From Alphaproteobacteria bacterium (GTDB lineage Bacteria > Myxococcota_A > UBA796 > CAJQPC01): 64,000 nt of DNA. The stretch spans positions 334,112 through 398,111 of the forward strand of contig JACKEV010000015.1 in NCBI GenBank assembly GCA_020632795.1, written 5' to 3'. The notes beneath the pieces are model-generated. The model worked only from the letters and a program-made list of their open reading frames with translations. It was not told where the DNA came from and ran no database searches. Below, piece after piece: positions 57,572-64,000 of this stretch (the stretch's first letter is position 1; each line of letters opens with the position of its first letter). The translations under genes and the position numbers were made by a program.

Positions 57572-59356
57572 ATGGTGGACGGCACCAAGGACCATAATAG
57601 CGAAAAGACTCGTCGAAAGAATCGGAGGAAGGCATACGCCAAGTGGGTGGCCCTGTACGCCACGGCCATCGGCTCTGCCGGGCTTGGTACGGAACTCCTG
57701 GAGCACGGACTTCAGCCTTCGGAGGTGTACTCCTACCTCCATGATGGTGGCATCGATGGGAGCCTTCAAGCGCTGACGACGTGGTTCCTCGATGGCACTG
57801 CCTTTACGCTACATGGGCTCGGCACAATCCTGTTCTCTGTGCTCAGCATCGGGCTGTTCGGTCTGGCGTTCGTCAAACCACGCTCCGTCCTCTTCGTCTA
57901 CACTCTGGGACTGGTCTCCTTCATCGCCTTCTTCGGCTACTCTGAGATCGTGCAGGTCTTCCCGAAGGACAGCACCCCTCAGGTGATGCACGGGGTGGGG
58001 ATTGCCGGCGTGCTGGCCTTCGTGCTCCTGCTGGGTCCGCGCCTCTGCTACGCCGCCTTCCGTTTCGCGATCGACGAGACCAGCCGTCCCCTCCCCAGCA
58101 CCCTCAAACCGCTACCATCCCAACAGCAATTCGTCGACCGGCTCTCGGATGTCATTCGACGGTCGCCCCTGGATCGTTCCAGGCTGATCGGCCTGTCGGG
58201 GGAGTGGGGCTCCGGCAAGAGCACCATCCTTCGACTGCTCTCCGACGAACTCAGCAGGGACCAGGGCGATGGCGTTCGCTGGAAGGTCATCACGTTCGAC
58301 ACCTGGCGCCACGAGGCCGCCCGAAGCGAAGAATTGGCGCTGTTCAGGACCATATGCGACGACGGCTCGCTCCTGTTCGAGTGTTGGACTTGGCTGCTGC
58401 GTCCGTTCTATCGGATGCTCCTCCCAGGGTTCGGTCACTCCCTGAAGCTGACCTTCCCCGGCGTAAGCTGGCTCAGCGCAGACCTGGACATGAGCGCCCC
58501 CGAGGTGCGCTGGCGGGAACAGTTGCGGCGGCTCATCGCACGCCTCGGCCGGGACCATGTGCGGGTCGTGCTGATCATGGACGAGGTCGACCGCTGCTCC
58601 CCCCGAGCTGCCCAGCGATACCTCACGCTCACTCGGAGGTTCTTGGACGTCCCCGGACTGATCACCGTCGTCCCTTATGTGCGCCCTCAGATCCGATTCA
58701 AGGTGTTCAACCCGTCGATCGGGTGTCTCCCCGAGCTCCGCTCCACGATGATGGCCGTGCTGCATCAGGTCTATCAGAAGCCGCTCGAGATCGTCACGTC
58801 GAAGAACGCTTTGGGACCGGCCCCTGGTGCCCAGCCCCAGGATGGCCTGGATGTCAGGCTCCCTCGGTCGCCGCTCCTCAACGCGATGGTGCAGAACTTG
58901 GAGCAGTACTTCCTCGCCATGCCTCCGGGACCTCAGAAGGAGCTGATCGCGGTGATGTTCGAGGAGAAATTCTTCGGGGCGATGCCTCTGAACATGCCCC
59001 GCCCAGGGCCAGCAGACGTCGCAGCAATGTTGGACACCTTCAGCTCGATTCATGGCGCGCTTGGGCTCTCAGCCACCCCTGAGGAACACGCTGAGGAGTT
59101 GGAAGAACTCAAGAATCAGATCCGTACATGGTGCATGCGGCTGGAAGTAGAGAGCATTCAGGCATCTGGGCTTCAAGAGGGTGGCACGCCAGGGTCTTCG
59201 ATTCGTCCCCGTCGCTCCCTCCGGCAGTTTGAGGGGGCGCTCTTCGAAGCGCTGAGCGAGGTGATGAGCATCCAGCCCAGAGCGACGCCTGCCAGAAAGC
59301 TGCGCCGGATGGCTGTGTGGCTTGGCCTTCGCCGCGTGTATCTGGGCCACATCTGA
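57572..59356 (+). CDS. KAP-family P-loop NTPase with N-terminal membrane helices
   Basis: A 594-residue protein. The ATG is seven bases after GGAGG. Three hydrophobic helices lie between about 75 and 165 (TLHGLGTILFSVLSIGLFGL, VLFVYTLGLVSFIAFFGY, GVGIAGVLAFVLLLG), the insertion typical of KAP NTPases. The P-loop is GLSGEWGSGKST (about 208-219), with the KAP feature ITFDTWRHE after it, and Walker B VRVVLIMDEVDRC. C-terminal helices follow. KAP NTPases such as PifA exclude phages. Lower GC and mixed codons point to transfer. The stop is 17 bases before the next gene, so the pair is an operon. Confidence 0.9.
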   Translation: MVDGTKDHNSEKTRRKNRRKAYAKWVALYATAIGSAGLGTELLEHGLQPSEVYSYLHDGGIDGSLQALTTWFLDGTAFTLHGLGTILFSVLSIGLFGLAFVKPRSVLFVYTLGLVSFIAFFGYSEIVQVFPKDSTPQVMHGVGIAGVLAFVLLLGPRLCYAAFRFAIDETSRPLPSTLKPLPSQQQFVDRLSDVIRRSPLDRSRLIGLSGEWGSGKSTILRLLSDELSRDQGDGVRWKVITFDTWRHEAARSEELALFRTICDDGSLLFECWTWLLRPFYRMLLPGFGHSLKLTFPGVSWLSADLDMSAPEVRWREQLRRLIARLGRDHVRVVLIMDEVDRCSPRAAQRYLTLTRRFLDVPGLITVVPYVRPQIRFKVFNPSIGCLPELRSTMMAVLHQVYQKPLEIVTSKNALGPAPGAQPQDGLDVRLPRSPLLNAMVQNLEQYFLAMPPGPQKELIAVMFEEKFFGAMPLNMPRPGPADVAAMLDTFSSIHGALGLSATPEEHAEELEELKNQIRTWCMRLEVESIQASGLQEGGTPGSSIRPRRSLRQFEGALFEALSEVMSIQPRATPARKLRRMAVWLGLRRVYLGHI

Positions 59357-59373
59357 GAAAGACGGAGGAAACC

Positions 59374-61569
59374 ATGACGAACGATGATGGGAGCAGAGGC
59401 TCTGACACATCAGAGGATGAAGCGATCCGCGCGGAGTTGGTGGACCCCGGACAAGCTTCCCTCGACGAAGGGATACCCTCCATAAATGAGATGCTCCCGG
59501 CGCTGCTCCCAATGCAAGATCTGCGCGGCTCACCACGAAGTGAGCGCCCCTCCCCTCTTCATTTGTCCGCCCTCGACCCGGGCCTGCCCCAGATGCTGCG
59601 AGAGGGCGCGCACGCAGAGCCGATCACCGAGGAAAGGGAGGGAAACATCAATCTCAGACCCGGGCCCACCATCGTTGACGAGGCCCAACAGAGGGCCGAG
59701 GACAAGGCCCGACAGAGGTTCGAGGACAAGGCCCGACAGAGGTTCGAGGACAAGGAGAGACAGCAGATCTCCGAACGGGATCTGCTCCGCAGCTTTGGCG
59801 ATGATCCTCGAGCGCAGCTCCTGAAATACTACTGGAAGGAGGCAAACCCTGAGGACGACCACATCCCGGACGAGGTGCTCGTTGCTCTCCGTGACTCCCC
59901 CCTCCTTCGGTTCTGGAAGCCTGCTGTCGAGGACATCCTCGCAGGAGTGAGTCCGTGGGGTGACGAACCCGATTCTGCCGTTCCAGAGCCATTCATCGGC
60001 AACATTGGAGAGCTGCAGCTCATGCTGCTGCAACGGGTCTCGGCACTGGGTGGACACCCCAGCCGCATCGCCCGGTTCATCGCCCGGGACGTTGCGGCCC
60101 ATGTCTCCAGGGTTGAGAACTCACCCGGCTTCAGTCGGGTGGACCTGACCGACATGGTTCTGTTGCTCGCGAACGAGGCTCGGGGCCCCTTCCGCCAGAG
60201 CTTCACGGAGGAGTTGGTACGCTCGCTGAGGGGGTTCATCGAGCCCGAGCTTCCCCATGACATTGGCTGGCTCGTCACGCTGGGAGCGATTGGCGACCTC
60301 TGCAGCTCCAACCCCCAGAGCATCCTGCTTTCCTTGACCTACTACCATGAGGTCATCACCGAGTGGACCGCTCTCGCACAGTCCGGTGAGTCATCGGTCA
60401 CCCAAGCCACCGACCTCGTCTCCATGGCCGCCAACAACTACTGCGGACGCATCGCAGCGTACCTTCAGAATCAGTCACCGACGAGCAGGGTCTCCCCCGA
60501 GGTCGGCGCCCTGCTCATGCCAGTGATGTCACTCGCCGCAGGGCTGACGACGACCACCGACCAGGAGATCCCAGCCCTGGAGAGCATCTGGACGGCTCCC
60601 GACTTCTGGACAAGCCCCACCTACCGGGTCCTATGGGAACTCTTGATCGGATGGAATAACGTCCCCATGGCATTCCACGGCAAGGGCTCCCACGAGGTCC
60701 AGGCCTTCTCCAGTTGCCTCTCTGCGCTCTCTCGAATGGCGCTTATGCGCGACTTCAGGGAAATCCCCGCTGCGTTCTTCAATGCAGGCGTTGACCTGAT
60801 CCGCGCCTCCCGCGAACGGGACATCCAGGCCCTCGTGACCGCACGCGTGCTGATCAACGCGCTTGGGTTCTACCACGGCCTCATGACGTCGAGAGGAAGC
60901 CAGACAGAAGCCAGGAAGCTCTTCCTGAATGACAGTACAGGACAGCTCTCGTGCTTGGTGAATCTGTTCGGGGCCGCCTCGGCTGCCTACCGCAAGGGGC
61001 TGGTGACCCGGAATATCCAGACCGCCCTCGAGTTGCTGGTCGAGCCGGTTGGTCAGCTGTTTGCCAACCTGTCAAAGAACGCTCCCCAGAACGTGCTGTC
61101 TGATATCTATCGGGTTCAATCCTCCTCTGAAGCGCTGGGGTTGTCCATCGGCTCTCCTCCCCCTGGTGAAGAGTTGCCGGTTGCTGCGCTCGCCGACGCG
61201 ACAAAGATGGTCATTGAAGCTGCGTTGGAGGATATCTCGGAAGAAAAGGTCCAGGTCCCTCCCACACCAACCGTAGCTTGGTATGCTATTGTGATCTTAA
61301 GGGTTTTTCCCAGATCTTTGTTCGACACCCCCGAAGAACAGCAGTCCTTCTTCGATGGGTTCAGGAGCATGATGTCTCCTATGCTGGAGATCCTGGCGGA
61401 TCCGCTCGGGGAATTTGTCCGGTATGTCAATCAGTGGGAGACCACGGGCCCGCTCCCGGTTCAGGCTGGCATCCTGGGTCAAGTGGAGTGGGAGACACTT
61501 TGGAAGGGGCGCCTCGTTGAAGTGGACGCGCTAAGCGCGGTGCTCAGAGGGCTGGAGACCTCTACCTGA
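59374..61569 (+). CDS. Large unknown partner of the KAP NTPase
   Basis: A 731-residue soluble protein. The ATG follows GGAGG by five bases. The N-terminus (TNDDGSRGSDTSEDEAIRAE) is acidic and disordered, with a three-unit 8-residue repeat (EDKARQRF) at about 109-132, then long helical regions without a known motif (LLQRVSALGGHPSRIARFIA, FFNAGVDLIRASRERDIQAL). No signal or transmembrane helix. Codon use is as relaxed as in the KAP gene, so both came together. I do not recognise a family; a helical sensor or scaffold role is only inferred from operon structure. Confidence 0.7.
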   Translation: MTNDDGSRGSDTSEDEAIRAELVDPGQASLDEGIPSINEMLPALLPMQDLRGSPRSERPSPLHLSALDPGLPQMLREGAHAEPITEEREGNINLRPGPTIVDEAQQRAEDKARQRFEDKARQRFEDKERQQISERDLLRSFGDDPRAQLLKYYWKEANPEDDHIPDEVLVALRDSPLLRFWKPAVEDILAGVSPWGDEPDSAVPEPFIGNIGELQLMLLQRVSALGGHPSRIARFIARDVAAHVSRVENSPGFSRVDLTDMVLLLANEARGPFRQSFTEELVRSLRGFIEPELPHDIGWLVTLGAIGDLCSSNPQSILLSLTYYHEVITEWTALAQSGESSVTQATDLVSMAANNYCGRIAAYLQNQSPTSRVSPEVGALLMPVMSLAAGLTTTTDQEIPALESIWTAPDFWTSPTYRVLWELLIGWNNVPMAFHGKGSHEVQAFSSCLSALSRMALMRDFREIPAAFFNAGVDLIRASRERDIQALVTARVLINALGFYHGLMTSRGSQTEARKLFLNDSTGQLSCLVNLFGAASAAYRKGLVTRNIQTALELLVEPVGQLFANLSKNAPQNVLSDIYRVQSSSEALGLSIGSPPPGEELPVAALADATKMVIEAALEDISEEKVQVPPTPTVAWYAIVILRVFPRSLFDTPEEQQSFFDGFRSMMSPMLEILADPLGEFVRYVNQWETTGPLPVQAGILGQVEWETLWKGRLVEVDALSAVLRGLETST
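59698..59769 (+). repeat. 24-bp tandem repeat in the KAP partner gene
   Basis: Three 24-base units starting at 59698, 59722 and 59746 encode EDKARQRF, EDKARQRF and EDKERQQI. The first two are identical at the DNA level, so slippage can change copy number. Confidence 0.85.
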
Positions 61570-61600
61570 CCAACTGGTCAGGGGGGCGACTTTGCCCCCC
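61566..61600 (+). terminator. Double hairpin ending the KAP operon
   Basis: CTGACCAACTGGTCAG (61566-61581) is a perfect inverted repeat covering the stop codon, followed by GGGGGGC (61581-61587) pairing with GCCCCCC (61594-61600). No long T-run follows, but position and stability suit a terminator. Confidence 0.7.
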
Positions 61601-61844
61601 CAGCCAGACCCGTTAGCCTCTACCCTACATGCTGCAGACCCTCCCCAACCCCCGCTACACGCCGCGCTCGGGCCTCCCGATCGTGAAGGGGTTGCCCCTC
61701 CCCCTGCGAGGGGAGCCCGCTCTGTAGCGCACCGCCCCCCGGCGGTCCGCCCGCCGGCCCAGGCGACGCCCCCTCGCCCTCTCCAACCCTGGAGCGGTCG
61801 CGGGGGTGCTCTGCGATCGCTCCGAAGCCACCAGGAGGTGAGTC
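61601..61844. other. Intergenic leader before the EF-G paralog
   Basis: No gene seen. A stable hairpin (CTCCCC/GGGGAG, about 61700-61720) and an AGGAGG ribosome site six bases before the EF-G ATG are visible. The promoter could not be fixed. Confidence 0.55.
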
Positions 61845-63854
61845 ATGACGTCCGTTCATGACCTTCGGAGTCTCGGAATCGCTGCCCACATCGACGCTGG
61901 CAAGACCACGCTCGCCGAGCGCGTCCTGTTCTGCACCGGCCGCACCCACAAGCTGGGTGAGGTCCACGACGGCCAGGGCACGATGGACACCACCGCCATC
62001 GAGAAGCGCCACGGCATCTCGATCCAGGCCGCCGCGACCACCGCGCGCTGGCGCGGCCACACCCTGCACCTCGTCGACACCCCCGGGCACGTCGACTTCA
62101 CCGTGGAGGTCGAGCGCGCGCTGCGGGCCCTCGACGGCGCGGTGCTGCTGCTCTGCGCGGTGGCCGGCGTGCAGGCCCAGACCCACACCGTCGACCGCCA
62201 GCTCCGCCGCCACGGCGTGCGGCCGATCGTCTTCCTCAACAAGTGCGACCGCCCCGGGGCTGACCCCCTGCGCGTCGTGGCCGAGCTGCGCGACCAGCTC
62301 GACCGGCCCGCGGTGCTCATCCAGCTCCCCCTGGGGCTGGGGCCCGCGCACGAGGGCGTGGTCGATCTGGTGGCGATGGAGGCCCTGCGCTTCTCGGGCC
62401 CCGGCGGCGAGGTCGTCATCCGTAAGCCCGTGCCCATCGAGATCATGGACGACGCGCTCGCGGCGCGGGCGGCTCTGCTCGACGCGGCCAGCCTGCACAG
62501 CGACGCCCTGACCGAGGTCCTGCTGGAGGAGCGCGAGCCCTCCCCCGACCTCATCCACGACGCGATCCGCGCCGGGGTGCTGGCCGGCAAGCTCACGCCG
62601 GTGCTGATGGGCTCGGCCTACCGGAACAAGGGGGTGCCCCCGCTGCTCGACGCGGTGGTGCGCTACCTGCCCGCCCCCGACGACGCGCCTGCGCCCGCCT
62701 TCGACGCCGACGGCGCGCCGCTGGCCCTGCGCGCGGACGCCGACGCCCCGTGCCTCGGCCTGGTGTTCAAGGTGCAGCAGACCCGATACGGCGCGCTGAG
62801 CTGGCTGCGGCTGGCCCAGGGCACGCTCACCTCGGACACCCCGCTGGAGGACCCCGCCACCGGTGACCGCGTGCGGGCCGGGCGGCTGGTGCGCCTGCAC
62901 GCGGGCGACTTGGAGCCGGTGGAGCAGGCCATCGCGGGCGAGGTTGTGGCGCTGTTCGGCGTGGATGTGCCCTCGGGCACCACGCTGGGCGCCCCCGGTC
63001 GGGGGGTGTCGCTGCCGGGCATCCCGGTGCCCGAGCCCGTGGTGGAGGTCGCCCTGCACACCGCCGGGCGCCCCAGCCGCAAGCTCCTGCGGGCCCTGGA
63101 CCGCGCGGTGCGCGAGGACCCCAGCCTGCACAGCCGGGTGGACCCGGGCAGCGGCGAGCTGTGCCTGCGGGGCGTGGGTGAGCTGCAGCTCGCCCTCTGC
63201 GCCGAGCGCCTGCGGGAGGAGACCGGCGAGGCCGTGGCCCTGAGCGCCCCCAGCGTCGCCCTGCGGCAGACCCCGCTGGGCCGGGCGGGCTTCGACCACT
63301 TCCGCCGCCGGCAGACCGGCGGTCCGGGGCAGTACGCCCGGGTCATCGGCTGGATCGAGCCCCTGGAGGGCAGCGACGCGGTCGAGGTCGACTGGCAGGT
63401 GCGCGGCGGGACCATCCCCACGCAGTACCGCAAGGCGGTGGAGCGCGGCTTCATCGACGCGGCGCGGGAGGGCGTGACCGAGGGCGTGCCCCTGGTCGGC
63501 CTGCGGGTGGTCGTGACCGACGGCGCGGCCCACAGCGACGACTCCTCGGACCTCGCCTTCGGGCTGGCCGCCCGCAGCGCCCTGCACGAGGCGGTCGCCG
63601 ACGCCGGTCTGCGCTGGCTGGAGCCGCTCATGGAGGTGGAGGCCGAGGCCCCGGTCGAGCACCACGGCGCGGTGCTCAGCGGCCTGCTGCGCCGCCGGGC
63701 GACCATCCTGGACGCCTCCGCCGCCGGGCGGCTGGCCCGGGTCCGCGCGGAGGTGCCGCTGGTGGAGATGTTCGGCTACGCAGGCGCCCTGCGCGGCGAC
63801 ACCTCCGGCACCGGAGGCTTCTCCATGCGCTTCGCCCGCTACGCCCCGCGCTGA
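61845..63854 (+). CDS. Elongation factor G-like GTPase (paralog)
   Basis: A 669-residue GTPase, slightly shorter than normal EF-G. G1 is AHIDAGKTT, G2 has EKRHGISI where EF-G has ERGITI, G3 is DTPGHVDF, G4 is NKCD instead of NKMD and G5 is GSA. Domains II-V follow in order: II (LGLVFKVQQTRYGALSWLRL), III-IV (PLGRAGFDHFRRRQTGGPGQ, QYRKAVERGFIDAAREGV) and V (VEMFGYAGALRGDTSGTGGF). The GIT-to-GIS change and missing canonical ERG suggest a second EF-G with altered function, such as recycling or a stress or back-up role. AGGAGG precedes the ATG. No ribosomal genes nearby, so it is not the str-operon fusA. Confidence 0.9.
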   Translation: MTSVHDLRSLGIAAHIDAGKTTLAERVLFCTGRTHKLGEVHDGQGTMDTTAIEKRHGISIQAAATTARWRGHTLHLVDTPGHVDFTVEVERALRALDGAVLLLCAVAGVQAQTHTVDRQLRRHGVRPIVFLNKCDRPGADPLRVVAELRDQLDRPAVLIQLPLGLGPAHEGVVDLVAMEALRFSGPGGEVVIRKPVPIEIMDDALAARAALLDAASLHSDALTEVLLEEREPSPDLIHDAIRAGVLAGKLTPVLMGSAYRNKGVPPLLDAVVRYLPAPDDAPAPAFDADGAPLALRADADAPCLGLVFKVQQTRYGALSWLRLAQGTLTSDTPLEDPATGDRVRAGRLVRLHAGDLEPVEQAIAGEVVALFGVDVPSGTTLGAPGRGVSLPGIPVPEPVVEVALHTAGRPSRKLLRALDRAVREDPSLHSRVDPGSGELCLRGVGELQLALCAERLREETGEAVALSAPSVALRQTPLGRAGFDHFRRRQTGGPGQYARVIGWIEPLEGSDAVEVDWQVRGGTIPTQYRKAVERGFIDAAREGVTEGVPLVGLRVVVTDGAAHSDDSSDLAFGLAARSALHEAVADAGLRWLEPLMEVEAEAPVEHHGAVLSGLLRRRATILDASAAGRLARVRAEVPLVEMFGYAGALRGDTSGTGGFSMRFARYAPR

Positions 63855-63949
63855 GGGGCCCTGATACGGACCCTCCATGAACCGTGGACTGGTCGCCCGG
63901 CGCCCGTAGGGCGAGACCCCGGGGGATGGTCAGCGAGCCGAAGGTGAGC

Positions 63950-63994
63950 GAAGGAAGGGACCCGGTCGGGACGACTGGAGGGGTCCCTTCCTTC
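63950..63994. repeat. Strong hairpin at the right edge
   Basis: GAAGGAAGGGACCC (63950-63963) and its perfect complement (63981-63994) form a 14-bp stem around a 17-base loop that contains a small GTC/GAC stem. It lies about 95 bases after the EF-G stop. It may be a terminator or part of a repeat element continuing beyond the window. No gene is seen in 63855-64000. Confidence 0.65.
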
Positions 63995-64000
63995 AAGGAT

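Noticed and set aside
57397..57669. Small open frames on both strands upstream of the KAP gene
   Set aside because: Short, no ribosome site, not conserved-looking; more likely promoter DNA.
63877..63909. ATG with ten codons after EF-G
   Set aside because: Too short and not in a plausible leader context.
63676..63996. Minus-strand frame of 106 codons at the right edge
   Set aside because: It overlaps the EF-G end antisense and runs through the hairpin; Arg/Pro-rich noise.

Overview
This is a very GC-rich, gene-dense window. It suggests a myxobacterium or close relative (Myxococcota / deltaproteobacterial type). Grounds: a MopE-like Asp-rich lipoprotein at the left edge, Asp/Ser-rich 'DSG..DD' lipoproteins, a MYXO-CTERM-like tail, FHA plus Ser/Thr kinase genes, DUF1501, STAND ATPases, WD40 and TPR proteins, and a candidate bacterial selenoprotein. 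No taxon was tested by search.

Layout. 0-7.4 kb holds housekeeping and envelope genes: ankyrin protein, rhomboid protease, GNAT, uppP, tRNA-Trp, a GT1-type glycosyltransferase and an Asp-rich surface protein. 7.4-15.4 kb holds signalling genes: an OmpR-type two-component pair, FHA protein, kinase-PEGA-FGE fusion, a convergent caspase-like protein and a DUF4397 lipoprotein. 15.6-17.7 kb has an isochorismatase/AlkB fusion and a GST. 17.7-22.1 kb is a less GC-rich insert with an EAD-TM-CHAT protein coupled to a two-repeat protein. 22.2-25.4 kb has an acyl-CoA ligase and a ferritin-like lipoprotein. 25.4-30.8 kb has a lipoprotein and two duplicated WD40 proteins. 30.9-33.3 kb has a transglutaminase-like lipoprotein coupled to a peroxiredoxin-like lipoprotein whose frame contains one in-frame UGA exactly at the peroxidatic cysteine, followed by a SECIS-like hairpin.

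33.4-44.1 kb is a predicted conflict region: two tandem modules of a small EAD protein plus a STAND ATPase with 46-residue TPRs, a PadR/permease-prefix pair, and a CHAT/NB-ARC/TPR protein. 44.2-45.8 kb has DUF1501 and a small c-type cytochrome. 45.8-55.3 kb is one co-directional run: carbamoyltransferase, B12-type radical SAM enzyme, lipoprotein, SGNH hydrolase fused to an NMT1-like binding domain, three small membrane proteins and a polytopic membrane protein. It looks like a pathway for modifying an envelope glycan or specialised metabolite. 55.4-57.3 kb has a CDF metal exporter and an ArsR/SmtB sensor separated by a roughly 600-bp imperfect palindrome. 57.4-61.6 kb is a less GC-rich two-gene island (KAP NTPase plus a large unknown partner). 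The window ends with an EF-G paralog and a strong hairpin.

The most notable points are the candidate seleno-peroxiredoxin at 30859-31476, the repeated EAD signature linking CHAT and STAND loci, the KAP island, the isochorismatase-AlkB and SGNH-binding-protein fusions, and the large palindrome at 55764-56360.
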